A DNA stretch of 64,000 nucleotides from Paralithodes platypus (lineage: Eukaryota; Arthropoda; Malacostraca; Decapoda; Lithodidae): positions 13,694,079-13,758,078 of the forward strand of contig CM064569.1 of the NCBI GenBank assembly GCA_032716605.1. Direction: 5' to 3'. The notes beneath the pieces were generated by a model. That model did no database searches. It was given only the letters and a program-made list of their open reading frames with translations, and was not told the origin of the DNA. A program made the position numbers and the translations under genes. How positions within the stretch are numbered: position 1 is the stretch's first letter; every line of letters starts with the position of its first letter. Below, piece after piece: positions 12,501 through 22,256 of the stretch.

Positions 12501-12608
12501 CCACGTAGCCATTCTCAGAATGTCCGAAGGCATGTCCTTAGTCGGTCGTGGTTCGTCAACGTCGGTTCCGTCCGCATCCGAGGCTGTTCGTTCGTTTTTC
12601 TTTGCTTA
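9510..12608 (-). mobile_element. Nearly full-length RTE-like non-LTR retrotransposon
   Basis: This 3.1-kb LINE lies in antisense to LTR 2. Its 3' end on the - strand is a short (ATAG)n tail (9510-9526) instead of poly(A), which fits RTE-type elements, as does the total length. The 8-bp duplication aaatcatt on both sides marks a target-primed insertion. About 75 bp precede the first ATG of the ORF on the - strand, and the reading frame stays open through them to the element boundary, so the 5' end may be slightly truncated or the untranslated leader very short. A 5'-truncated copy of the same family with the same tail sits at 36100-36662. Confidence 0.93.
9522..12533 (-). CDS. Endonuclease-reverse transcriptase of RTE-like LINE
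   Basis: One uninterrupted 1003-residue frame. Residues ~8-255 form an APE-type endonuclease: TWN near 10-12, ETKWKG at 41-46, GDVNGN at 146-151 and LSDH at 247-250 supply the expected catalytic Asn, Glu, Asp/Asn and His. Residues ~500-760 form the reverse transcriptase: KAPGTDGV (506-513), FMDLEKAYDRV (634-644), GLKQGCVMSPWLF (692-704) and the catalytic FADD (740-743). The C-terminal third carries YGSEAW, a Cys/Arg-rich stretch, LRWFGHMERM and GRGRPNMRW, typical of RTE-related elements. The protein would nick the target and copy element RNA at the nick. No stop or frameshift is visible, so the copy may be young. The first ATG is used here; the methionine at residue 8 would also keep the endonuclease. 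Confidence 0.92.
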   Translation of the reverse strand: MPSDILRMATWNVSGMNDGTKEREVLEVLVNARLDVCGMTETKWKGSDVREWECGMGVCAGVSEGTAREGACLFVSSKWKECVREYGSVGSRIVWVRMKVGIQTWVIVCVYAPTEDILERKKEEFWMNVEACLEKFDKNERIFLIGDVNGNVGDRKVEGVVGGWGVPSEVNGNGSALVDVCVGRRLWIANTFFRHRMIHRYTWKRMLTMKDKTVVERKSLIDYVCVDERMKKSVMDARVYRGIGGGLSDHYVVVAKVRIQKKWVRRAGGRREEGGMVRRVERLQEEEVREEYRRAVERRLGGFDLEVMEEVEEMSKVFKDEICAACEEVCGVRRRGRGVKGTAWWTEEVRIAVEEKKKAYREWLGSRGNEDSERQKRARYVESKRVVKRVVKESKRRVDEEFGRNLSVKWRESKKLFWKEVKKVREGSKGNSKGVKDKNGRMLAEKQERVERWREYFSELLNERNEEQANIAGYGMGGRRREVVEEEVGIRRSEVWEAMKRVKLGKAPGTDGVCGEMLRYGGEIVIEWVWKMCKLAWEKGSAPDDWKTGIIVPLYKGKGERGVCGNHRGICLLSVVGKVYSRVVIERVRVRTEKWIGDEQGGFRKGRGCVDQIFTLNCVVEKYLEKKQKVYVAFMDLEKAYDRVDREGLWKVLRIYGVEGKLLKAVKSMYEGAKAAVRVESEQSEFFDLNVGLKQGCVMSPWLFTAYMDGVMKEILSRAVDVGVSLKREGIEWKLPILLFADDTVLMSDNEWELQGLVNEFGTVCEKRNLKVNTGKSKVMVFERGEVTECEVKLNGQAMEIVNSFKYLGSVLSKDGTMDEEVRERVQQGKRVVGTLKAVTRNRVVSMEVKKSLHDSVVIPTLTYGSEAWTLVERLRPRVRAVEMNYLRSACGVTWRDRQTNEEVRRRCGVEVDVLESVKRNNLRWFGHMERMESERMTKRVYESEVEGQRGRGRPNMRWKDGVRNYMNVGGAGWGEGRRLTGDRGAWGQFVRGHPFGDHGVRQ

Positions 12609-12905
12609 AAATCATTGCAGTGATTTAATTAAGATCTCTATCTTTTCCTTGTATACCTTATTAACGTAATTGTATGTTGTTGTGATCAGTCTGTATCAGA
12701 TATCATCATTCTGTAGTAGTAGTGCACTTATATTGAGTTATAGGATACCCCGTTATCGTAGATTTAACTCTGGAGGGTATAGGTGTTTTTTGTGCGCCGG
12801 CATTATAAGTTCGAGGGTTGGATCTAGTGTTACCATTGTGGCTGTGTGCCTTTCTAGTCCAATGATTAAGAGCCCTTGTTTTATACGAGCCCCGGTCGTA
12901 AAAAA

Positions 12906-13015
12906 TGGCGACCTTGCTTAGGATTTTGTGAACTTAGAGAAATATTGCAGGAGTGTTGTGGTCATTTGTTTTTGTTTAAAGGAATATAGTGGACACGTGG
13001 AATTTTTTTGGCAAG
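12906..13015 (+). other. Primer-binding site and leader of Gypsy copy 2
   Basis: This matches 3286-3395 of copy 1 almost base for base. It begins with the candidate primer-binding site TGGCGACCTTGC and runs up to the private insertion that starts at 13016. Confidence 0.55.
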
Positions 13016-13450
13016 ATGGTGAATGAAATAGGCCGTAAAATCAGAGAAGTTTCAGGAGAACCCCGGGAAACCCTCTGGCTCAAGCAAAGACTAGGGATGG
13101 CTATCCTCCGGGGCAATGCCACCAGCGTCATGAGCTCAGTTCGACTGGACTGGGTCATGCCACTGTGTGAGGCCCGGGCAGGAGTGGTGTATCCGTAGTC
13201 TTTCCACAGTAGGGTAAAACAAAACATAAACTTTATTTGTATGTAACATGTGTGATGCACATAAATAAAAGGGGGATGTGTCGGATGGTTGAAAGCCACA
13301 GTTGCTCGCGCATTTGGGGCTAGCAACACGTATTATGAAAAACATGTATCCTCCTTCATTCACTGTCCCCCCCTTCACTCACTCAACCCCACAATTTGCC
13401 GGAGGATAACAGGTTTTTCACAATACGTAGACGGAGGTCTTTTTTAAAAA
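13016..13450 (+). mobile_element. 435-bp insertion private to Gypsy copy 2
   Basis: Copy 1 joins directly across this site (ggcaag|tagtat near 3396). In copy 2 the insertion is flanked by aag on both sides (13013-13015 and 13451-13453), which may be chance. It carries an open frame (residues MVNEIGRKIREVSGEP..., then LWLKQRLGMAILRGN...) ending at 13196-13198, then an AT-rich stretch with AATAAA-like signals near 13262. The protein piece looks like a real coding fragment, but I do not recognise its family. No inverted ends are obvious. Confidence 0.6.
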
Positions 13451-13566
13451 AAGTAGTATAACACTTAAGAGTCTTCAAGCATCTTGTATTTTTGAGTGAA
13501 TAGTGCTGCATAAGAGTTTAGGTACTTCTTATTTTTTATAAACGTTGAGAATTTTCGGTGGACACT

Positions 13567-15192
13567 ATGTCGGACGACGGATCAGTGTACAGTGAGGACA
13601 CAATACTGGAAACAGAAACTGAGGTGCAGCAGCGGGCTTTGTTAGATGACATTAGAGTTATAGCTAGTGAGGAGGATGCAAAGAAGTTTCTGGAGATACC
13701 TATTACTGTTGACCGGGTGTCGGGGATTGATCGGTATCGTCTCCAGTGTTTGGCCACGGTCATGGGGCATGTGGGCACTAGCAGCATGTCGAGATGTGAC
13801 CTGGTGGCCTGGGTGCTCGGCGGGGTGCGTGGGGCTTCGGGTGGAGCGGGAGCTGGGGCACCTTCGGCCCAGCCCCCATTCCACTCGACTCCTACCATGG
13901 CGCCCCCTCGGGCTCCGGAGCCGGGCACGGTCCCGCAGGCCGATAGTCACTGGCAGCGTGGTTTGCACTTGGGTGAGTCTCCAATTGTTGCATCTCGTAC
14001 ATTTTTCGGTAGAAAAATGTACGCGTATGTAAACCTCCTCAATGTAAACCTCCTCAAGGTTTAACTGCAGCTATGCTCTTCCAGCTTGAGATGGCTATGA
14101 TGCAGCTGCAGCAGAAACGGGAATCTGAGCAGCAGCAGCGGGAGTTTGAGATGGCTAAGATTCAGGCTGAGGAGAGAAGGGCCAGATATGAGACTGAGGT
14201 TCAGGAGAGAAGGGCCATACGTGAGGCTGAGTTTCAGGTTGAGTCTACGAAGTACTGTGCAGACATAGATCTTGAGAAATCTAGGGTGGAGTCGACAGGG
14301 CAGCGTCTCGGTTCTGGGAATCGAGGTCTTGATCAGTCGTTATCGCACCTGCTCAAGTTGGTCCCTGTATTTGATGAGTCGGGTGTCACTGAATTTTGTA
14401 TGCGTTTCGAGAAGAAGTGCCGGGAGCACCAATGGCCTGAGGTTAAGTGGGCAGCCCTTGTTTCCTCTAGATTGGTTGGCAAAGGACTCAAGGCATTATG
14501 ATGCGTTGCCCTTGGAGTCGTGCATCGATTATGAGGTATTGAAGGAGGCTGTCCTGCGGGCATACGAGTTACAACCAGAGACGTACAGATTGAAGTTCTG
14601 GGGTGTAACGAAGGGTCGTGAGTGCACCTTTCTTGAACATGCCCGGGATCTGTCCGATGCATTTAGAAACTGGCTGCATTCTGAGAAGGCATCGACGTTT
14701 GAGGAGTTGAAACAGCTGATGCTTCTAGAAAAAAATTTCAAGTGTACGGGCGGCGATCTGACGTTGAATATTAAAGAGAAAAACCCCAAAACTCTTCAGG
14801 AGGCAGCTGAGATGGCTGACCTTCGGTTATCTTTGATTCGTGGGTGCGGTCTTGCACAGAGAAGTGATGCAGGCAATAAGGAGCGTAACGCTCCCCCTCC
14901 CCGAAACACTGATACACATAATTACACTAAGAACAAGAGCAACGACACCAAAACTGACCATAAACCTAGTACCGTCCCGTTTAAGAAGGGTCAGTGCCCT
15001 TTCCCACCTCATGGGAAGCCCAAGGGGGAGTTAGAGTGTTTTCATTGTCATGAGAAGGGGCATTTTGCAAGAGCCTGTCCAAGCAAGCTACCTAATGCAG
15101 TTGTGTCTTTGGCTCGCAACATTGGGGTGTCCCCGAAGTCGTCTGAGTTTGCCCGGGGTATAACGTCAGAGGCCACAGCCAGTGGAGAATAA
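13567..15192 (+). pseudogene. gag: Gag and zinc knuckle remnant, copy 2
   Basis: Same layout as copy 1: an acidic N-terminal piece (ATG at 13567, stop at 14062-14064), a Q/E/R-rich piece (14073-14501), then a capsid-like frame. Here that frame runs without a break into the CCHC knuckle (15037-15078), because the extra base found in copy 1 is absent. The frame ends at 15190-15192 after a 5-base deletion near 15173 relative to copy 1. The stop at 14064 and the frame change near 14490 are shared with copy 1. Confidence 0.8.
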
Positions 15193-16108
15193 TCCGGAAG
15201 GCTCGAACCCTGTCCGCGATGTCTTTTGTGACCATCGAGGGCATGGCTGCGTGAAGTGGGCTGGTAAGAAGCATGGAGTTGAGCTGTTGCGAGACACGGG
15301 TGCCTCTCAGACTTTAATGAAGAACTTTACTGGTAGACCAATAAACGCGGCACGGGTGCTTGTTGTGCAAGGTATCAATGCTATCAGGTCCTACCCGTTT
15401 GTCAGGATGGAACTGGAGGTAGATGGTGTGACACAAGAGTTGGATGTGGGAATTGTGGAGAACTTGCCTGTTGGGGGCGTCGACCTCCTTCTCGGCAACG
15501 ACTTTGCGGTACCTACTTCTGAGGTTTCCCCCTTAGTCGTTGCCGAGAAGCCGGCCGACGTGAGTAGGGAGGAACAGGAGTGGGTAGGGAAGTGTCATGT
15601 ACAACCTATGTCTTGCGTTGTTACAAGATCTCTAGCATCCAAAGTGTCACAGCCTATTCCTCAGTCTTCTGATCAGCGGAGGAACGGTTGGAAGAAGACG
15701 GCTGATGTTGGTAAAAGTTTGGAGAGTTTATTACCAGCGGCTCTTCTTGGCAACTCAGTATTGGCACCATTGTTGGAGTCTGGAGAAGCCCCAGGACCTG
15801 TCACAGCTAGTGAGGAGGTAGGGCAAGAAGAGACTCCGAGGCAGCAACGTTACACACAGAGAGAAAAAAGGGTTGCTCAGTTTGATATTGGGGGAGGACT
15901 TGGGTTGCTTCGGAAGCATCTAGACAGATTGGTTCCCTCAGATATTTGTAAACTGCAGTTGGAGGATCCGGAAGTTCAGAAGTGTGGTAATGGTGCTGTC
16001 GAGATCAAACACGAGGACGGGGAAACATGTCATGTGAACCTGTTGGAGGAGTTTGTGAGGCAACCACCTGAGCAGCCTACTGTCCCTGCGTTGGTCTGCA
16101 GCGGCTAA
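15182..16108 (+). pseudogene. Protease and linker region, copy 2
   Basis: The frame contains the aspartic protease motif DTGAS (from 15293) and LLLGNDF further on, and runs on through the CHVN-type segment to a private TAA at 16106-16108. Copy 1 has a sense codon at that place. The start at 15182 is only where the frame opens after the 5-base deletion; the zinc knuckle upstream is in another frame. Confidence 0.75.
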
Positions 16109-16141
16109 GGTGGAGAAGGAGAGGGGGGCAGTAGGGAACAG

Positions 16142-17496
16142 GTGGAGGAGAGTAGGGATTGTCATGTCTCGGCGGAGCAGTGGGCAGGGGACACGAGTCT
16201 GGTGGCTGTGGAAGTGCTAGAGCACCTGCCTGAGCAGCAGTGTGCAGCGCTCCAGCATCAGCTCGGTTCATACCCCACTGGTCGTGCCGAGCCCCTGAGC
16301 CTCACAACTCGGGCGGTGCAAGATGTTCCGCGGGCAGGTCATGTGAATGTTGAAAGACCGTTAGCCTCGTTGTTTCGGTGGTTCAAGGTGGGCGACGAGG
16401 CTTGGACATGGTTGTCAGGTCAGGGTCGACCCATGGCTGCCAGGGGTGGTGGTCAGAAGGAGGACATTGAGCAGATTGGTGAGATTGGCTGTGGAGTGGA
16501 TGTGCCCGGTCGTCGTATAGCCTCCCAATGCTACTCTAGTCGAATGCAACAGCCCTACCATAGACCGACTGTATCTGGCCATGTCGCTAAAAGCGGTGAT
16601 GCTGCGCAGGCAGATGTAGTTGCAAGGAATGCGGGGGTGTGCATGTACGGTATCGGCGGGGAAGCCTTAGCAATAATGAACTATGGGAGTAACTGCACAG
16701 GTGGTACTAATTGTCCCTCTCATGACCTGGCTGTTCTAGGGACGAAGGTGGAGAAGGAGGGAGACTACAGGTTAGAAGCTGCGGTCTCGGCTGGGTTGTG
16801 GGAGGGCACTAGGCATGTTGTTCTGCGAGATAAGTTGTTTACTAGGCTGTGGCAGTGCATCCGCATGTTTGTTGCTTCTCCAGGCCTGATGTACGGGGTA
16901 GAATCCGACATGGAGGCTGGAGACAGTGCAAGGCTGAGTTTAATTCCCTACCGTATAAATCCTGCTCGACAGCCTGTGGTGCAAGCAGAGCTGGCTTACG
17001 TGTTGACGAAGGGTCTGAGGGATAAGGAATGTCGTGAGTGGTCGTTGCCTGTAACTTTGCAACCTGTGTTAAGTGGCAAGATCAGTGAGTGTGTTGATTG
17101 CGAGAGTGTGTGTGCATTATCCCTGACAGACCCCTATACCTTATCGAGAGTTGACGACACCATAGACCGCATCGGGGCTGCATCGCCTATTACGAAGGTA
17201 GAACTAGTGAAAGGCTTTTGGCAGGTCCCATTGCCGGAAAGAGCGAAGAGAAATGCCAGTCTTGTGTTGAACTGGGCAGTTTATCAGTGCCAGGTGTTGT
17301 TGTGCTGCCGGAACACAAGTTGGATGTGTGGCATGCTAAGGGCACTGATAATGTTTTGGCTGATTGTTTGTCACGGGAGGGTTTGTTTGCAGGAGAACCC
17401 TCGCCGTTCAGTCAGTGTGTGTTGAGAGTGGAGAAAAATCAGGCTGCCCCTGTAAGTGCAGCCGCCATAAACATATTAAAAATGAAAATTCTATAA
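16142..17496 (+). pseudogene. pol: Scrambled pol remnant, copy 2
   Basis: A 427-residue open frame (to 17425) covers the RT-upstream linker, the integrase GPY/F-like piece (about 16381-16570) and the truncated start of a reverse transcriptase (SRVDDTIDRIG, then LVKGFWQVPL, to about 17255). In the overlapping frame 17218-17496 follows the RNase H tail WHAKGTDNVLADCLSR. The missing parts are the same as in copy 1: the RT catalytic core, most of RNase H and the integrase core. Copy 2 lacks the TGA that breaks copy 1 at 6488. The same deletions in both copies show that the source element was already defective. Confidence 0.7.
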
Positions 17497-17782
17497 AAAC
17501 TCTTTCTTTAATAGTTAAATTTGGTTTAAGTATGTTATAGCTAAAGTTCTGAGTCGAACCTATGCTTCTCTCCGAAGGCTGGGCTAGTAGAAGCTCGCTC
17601 TAGGAGCATAGCAGTGTGAATTAATTAAGCTATTGTGTTGGGAGGGGTTGTAATTTTTTGTTGTTGATGAGAACTGAGCGTTGCCTTCTTTGTTGCGAAG
17701 TGATTAGGAGTGGCGAGTCTTATCGGCGTTCTGCTTGTCAGATATGGAGCTCATGGTTGAGCGTCTAATATCTTGGGGGGGG
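17497..17782 (+). other. 3' untranslated part and polypurine tract, copy 2
   Basis: Matches 7441-7979 of copy 1 without the SINE. It ends in a G-run (about 17775-17782) directly before the TG of LTR 3. Confidence 0.7.
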
Positions 17783-19601
17783 TGTGACGCCTGCAGCTTA
17801 GCAGAATGCCACGTGGGCTCAGCCGCTCGCTTGGCCACTCGCTAGCACTCGCCGGGGCAAGGTATTTGGCTACAGTCTATCTACAATATTGTTCTTTCTT
17901 TCATAGTGTTCGTGTTGTTGCAGACAGTCCCATGGTGGTCTTTATTTTCGTCTGTGACAAGGGGAAGCATTTTATATCATGAGTAGAACATAAGATGCAT
18001 TGTATATAGTTAAGGAGAGAGAATAATATAGGCAGTGGGGTGGTAGTGTGTGCGTGCGTATACATGTGCTGCCTCCCCCTCGCTGTAGGCTCGCGCGCGT
18101 GCCTTCCCACGCTTCTTGATTGGCTGGTGGTTCCTGGCGCCTTCTTCAGCCCTGCTGCCTGGTGACGTAGCGGCCTGTGATTGGCTGACCACCATGCCTT
18201 TGTGTGTGATCCTAGGGGTCCCGAGGAGTTACTCTCTTCAGAGCTTGCTTAACCAGCATACCCTTAACATATCCCTTGCCACCTGTCTCCGACTTCTACC
18301 TATAGAGCACTTTCTCTCTCTCTCAACTTCTTACCTCTCATTCTTCCTCTCTATTTAATATCATAACTCCCCTTTGGTTCTGCACGATTTCATATATCGG
18401 CCATCGTATTATATGCTGAAGCTCTCAGATATTATATGTTTAGTTAGGCATTTTGGAGGGGTTACCATTTTGTCTGTAGAGGTTCGACACACTCACGGTG
18501 TCTCCCTGCCTATTCCTTGGCTGTCTGCTGGGCTATTTAATGCTAGACTGGGGTAAGGCTACTGGTGTTGTGATTTCCAATGTGTACTAGGTTTTGTTGA
18601 ACCTGTACAATCGCAATGGAGACGTGGGAAGCCTGGGTGGTCTTTCTGACTGTGTACCTTGTGAGTTTAGCACTGTGTTGCGAGTGAGGGCTTTTGCCTC
18701 TGCCACCCAACACTGTGCTAACTCGTTTGCTTTGACTTTGAGAGGGTCGCCAGGAGAGAACCAGATACTAGCGATCTGGATCTCTCAAGAGAGCACCCCG
18801 TCAATTAACGTAATTTGGCCGCACAGTCTTAAGGACCTCGCTAGGCTACGAGCCGCTTGCCCAGCCATTGTTTCCTAGCCTACGACATCCCAGCTAGACT
18901 TTATTAGCCTAGCAGACATCCGTTTAGAATTATAAGCTCTTATGTTATGTATGCAGCATTCTTATTCACGTTGACTGTAAGCCTTGGTTGTTGTTGAGTT
19001 GCACAACCTGAGCAGGTTTTTTGAGTTGCCTGACAAAGTACTTCTTTTTTTGTTGGAGATAGTACTAGCGTGCATTTATCGTTATTCCCGTGTCAGTTAA
19101 CACTGTCTGTCTCTACACTTGTCCTATATTGACCCTGCTTTATATAACAGTTCAAAATCCGATACGATCATCTTACCCCAGCATCAGATTTTCTTCAGAA
19201 GATACTGCTCGATGCTTTGGGACTTTCGTTCACTTTCTTTAGTATAGGAGTGACAGTTCATTATAGTTTAGAGTAACTTTAAATATACCTTCTTCTAGTT
19301 TGCATTAAATAATTGCAGTGATTTAATTAAGATCTCTATCTTTTCCTTGTATACCTTATTAACGTAATTGTATGTTGTTGTGATCAGGCTGTATCAGAGA
19401 TCATCAGCCTGTAGTAGTAGTGCACTTATACTGAGTTATAGGATACCCCTTTATCGCAGATTTAACTCTGGAGGGTATAGGTGTTTTTTGTGCGCCGGCA
19501 TTATAAGTTCGAGGGTTGGATCTAGTGTTACCGTTGTGGCTGTGTGCCTTTGTAGTCCACTGATTAAGAGCCCTTGTTTTATACGAGCCCCGGTCGTAAC
19601 A
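17783..19601 (+). repeat. LTR 3 of tandem Ty3/Gypsy-like element
   Basis: This 1819-bp LTR runs from TGTGACGCC to GTAACA and closes the tandem element. The next four bases, gatg (19602-19605), repeat those before LTR 1. Like LTR 2 it starts TGTGACGCC, whereas LTR 1 starts TGTGATGCC. Confidence 0.9.
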
Positions 19602-19839
19602 GATGTGATATAGGGATGAGATACTACTACTATGTGTCATACAATTTTGAGACATTTTCCTGGTACTGGCACGGTATTTGAAGGGTTAATTTTACACATG
19701 TTTAAATACCGTGCATCCTGTGAGGCCTATCGCACTTTACGGGTTAACCTAGACATCTGGTGCCTAGAAGTGTTGTAAAGAAATAGGTTGGTTGGGTAAT
19801 ACTATCTCTGTGACATGGGTAATTCAGTATCTCTGTTAA

Positions 19840-20200
19840 GGGGGTAGTGCTTGGTTTTTGGTCTATGTATTTACCTATTAATGTATTTTTGAGTTTCCTC
19901 ACTATTCCTCCATCAAGCTTAAAATAACAACCCCTAGACCCCCTTTCAAGAGAAATTTGTACAATTTGTGGTAGAAAAATTTCCCGGCCAAAGGCCGGTT
20001 CCTTCTAAATTTACAAGTTCGCTTTCGCTCGCCAGGAAGAAATCAACATCTAAATGGCACGAAAGGTCTTAATATTGACAAAGAAATGGGGTGAAAGGTC
20101 TTAAAATCGACAAACTAATGGAACGAACGTCTTAAAATGTCAAAACTAATATGCTAAACGTGAGGTAGAAGGGGGTCCAGAAAAAGCGACTACCTCCCCC
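19840..20200. mobile_element. 361-bp MITE in TTAA target, with internal ~32-bp tandem units
   Basis: TTAA stands on both sides (19836-19839 and 20201-20204). The left end is GGGGGTAGTG and the right end, read in reverse, is GGGGGAGGTAGTCG, so the inverted ends match with a small gap. The middle has three related ~32-bp units (each with TTAAGAC and CCAT, read on the - strand) and a CCGGCC...GGCCGG hairpin near 19984-20000. A homologous copy lies at about 48015-48310 inside another element. The target and ends suggest a piggyBac-like non-autonomous family. Related sequence also flanks it on both sides (19743-19805 and 20201-20266). Confidence 0.65.
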
Positions 20201-20204
20201 TTAA

Positions 20205-20754
20205 CCCCGACATCTGCCTCCTAGAAGGGTTCTAAAGAAATATGTGAATTGGGTAATACAATCAGGCTATAAAGAAGTTGAGTTTTAGACATCCATATTT
20301 GGCAGAATTACCAGCGAAAATTTGGTTGTAGTTTATTAATAAACCCATTAAATTAAATTTATCGTACTCTCTATCCATCAGAAACCTACATAATTATTGA
20401 ATTATTGTCTCATATCGATGTTTTCGGCTTCAACTTCCTTATAGCCTGAAACTCGCAAATGGGCAATTCAGTATCTCTTTCAGTTAGGAACAGGGATTGT
20501 AGATACAAATTATCTTTTAAGAATATACTGTTGTCTTGCAAATCTTCAATAGAATACAATTATACAAAGTACAATACAAGAATACAATGAGCGACGATTA
20601 TTGTGACACGACGGAGCTGTGTGGTTTTAGCTGTCACCACAGATGTCTTGTTTATTAGACCAACTAACTGTTAAAAAATGGTCACAGGATTATTATCAAT
20701 AATATTTAGAATCCAATTACTATGATAAATTGACACTAGAAACAGCTAACACCT

Positions 20755-20757
<3 letters not shown>
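20205..20757. other. No gene seen; partial direct repeat of the MITE flank
   Basis: The first 60 bases repeat 19743-19805 (both start TTAACC and carry gacatctg, then tagaag, then taaagaaat). Another short match (aattcagtatctct) occurs at 19821 and 20465. The rest is AT-rich with no coding signal. Confidence 0.4.
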
Positions 20758-20799
<42 letters not shown>

Positions 20800-20826
20800 A
20801 TTTTTTTTTTTTTTTTTTTTTTTTTA
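20758..20826. repeat. (TA)n microsatellite and T-run at a SINE tail
   Basis: About 35 bp of TA repeats is followed by a 25-base T-run. It adjoins the 3' end of the antisense SINE at 20826-21275, so the T-run is probably the SINE's poly(A) tail read from the other strand. Confidence 0.85.
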
Positions 20827-21275
20827 TGTACCAACTACTCCCTCTCGGGCATAGGCTGAAATACTTTTCATTCTACTGCTGAACACGGTGATGCCCGTGA
20901 GGTCTCATTCCAGTCTAGGTAGTGAGACATGTGAACCACCCACTATCGGCTCGAAGCTTTGTGCTTCAATGTCTTCCCCCCCCCCCCCCCTTAGACTCGG
21001 ACCCTCACTCACAGAATGCAACCTATTAACTCACTAAGTATTGCCCCCCTGTAGCATATTTTGAATATGGGAATATTCATAAAGTACTATTTAATCAGGG
21101 AACAATGAGGGTATTGTGTTGGCATTTCGGTGGGCTTTGTGGTAATGGACTGATACTAGGTAGCCTACATCACAAATTCCATCCCAATAATAACTTCCCA
21201 TTGACTTATTGGGATTCGAACCTGGGCTCATTGGATTACCAGTCCAGTGACAAGACCACTCCAATACACCTCCCC
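20826..21275 (-). mobile_element. Long tRNA-derived SINE, copy 1
   Basis: Homologous over its whole length to 38032-38521 on the + strand. Read on the - strand, a tRNA-like head starts at 21275 with ggggaggtg, an A-box-like segment and a B box GGTTCGAATCC (near 21219-21233). A body of about 350 bp follows, ending near the poly(A)/T-run. A total of 450-490 bp is long for a tRNA SINE. A C-run at 20979-20990 sits inside the body of this copy. Confidence 0.75.
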
Positions 21276-21749
21276 ATTATATTATATTTCCAAGATATAC
21301 ACGCTCTTCTTACATAAAGCTTTATGCACTATGCACTCTGCACAACTTTACTATTTTAATTTTCTTACTATTTTTTCTTTCTTTTTTTTCAAATTTTCTG
21401 GAACATGGGACTGAAATGTCCTACCTCCAGAATATTCCACGATAACGCATAAGAAAATTTGTATGGAGCTTCCATGGAGCAGGACTAGTGTTCTAAACTC
21501 GGAGGAAGAAGACTCATCCTTATGGCCTTCTCTCTTCTCTCCAGGGGCGCACATCAGAGGTGCATTAGACCAATTATAGTATGAATGCTTGCACCTATTT
21601 AGCATGATGGAGCTGTTAAACACTGATTAAAGATAATACTAACGACCACAGCCACTTCAACAGTATATACAACTTAAAATACTCAACAAGCACGTTATAC
21701 ACTACTCACAAAACTGCTTCGCTTCACCTAAAATATGGCTACATTCTCC

Positions 21750-21821
<72 letters not shown>

Positions 21822-22173
21822 AGGATCTTTGTAATATATAAGCATTGTTAAATAAGCTGCATGAAAGAACTTATATAATTTTAGCCAAATTACATTACAC
21901 CCATCTGTCACACACAAACTACAGAAAGCGGCCATTCAGTAAGACTATAATAATACACCGCAATAATTATTAACGTAATTATTATTTATCAATATACACT
22001 ACAATAATTATTAATTATCAATATACACTACAATAACTGAAACGCGTTATATGCAATAACATTAACTTGTCACAAGCTAGAAAGAGAGAAACATTTAATT
22101 ATGAAAAATAGTTAATAACTGAAGGTGGAAAATACCTCTAATCAGGGAATATATAGGGAGTAGGAGTAAGATT
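21276..22173. other. No gene seen; AT-rich with microsatellites
   Basis: Holds a (TA)n microsatellite preceded by a short CT tract (about 21750-21818) and a local duplication of an AT-rich ~50-bp unit (about 21955-22035, containing caataattattaa twice). No exon for the upstream part of the transporter gene was recognised. Confidence 0.5.
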
Positions 22174-22256
22174 CAAGTTATCTGTCAATATCAAATATAA
22201 ATATACAAAAATACAATTTGTTTGTATATTTATATTTGATAGTGACAGATAACTTG
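22174..22256. repeat. Long AT-rich palindrome (hairpin)
   Basis: Two arms of about 36 bp, caagttatctgtc...tataca and its reverse complement, enclose a loop of roughly 12 bp. The match is nearly perfect, with one or two extra bases in the right arm. It could be a tiny foldback MITE. It lies about 520 bp upstream of the first visible exon of the transporter gene. Confidence 0.75.

Larger units (their letters stand above)
7980..12903 (+). repeat. LTR 2 (shared, central), split by a LINE
   Basis: LTR 2 consists of 7980-9509 and 12617-12903, about 1817 bp when the insertion is removed, which matches LTRs 1 and 3. It serves as the 3' LTR of copy 1 and the 5' LTR of copy 2. An RTE-like LINE lies inside it, flanked by the 8-bp duplication aaatcatt (9502-9509 and 12609-12616). 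The last bases are GTAAAA instead of GTAACA, and the candidate primer-binding site TGGCGACC follows at 12906. Confidence 0.88.

Noticed and set aside
9525..12609. Long + strand open frames (up to 298 codons, Ser/Pro/Leu-rich)
   Set aside because: They are antisense to the intact 1003-codon LINE ORF and arise from its codon bias; no domains.
20758..20826. Clustered direct repeats that could suggest a CRISPR-like array (also 21771-21818, 43361-43415, 57680-57750)
   Set aside because: These are simple dinucleotide or homopolymer runs without unique spacers, in an evidently eukaryotic genome.
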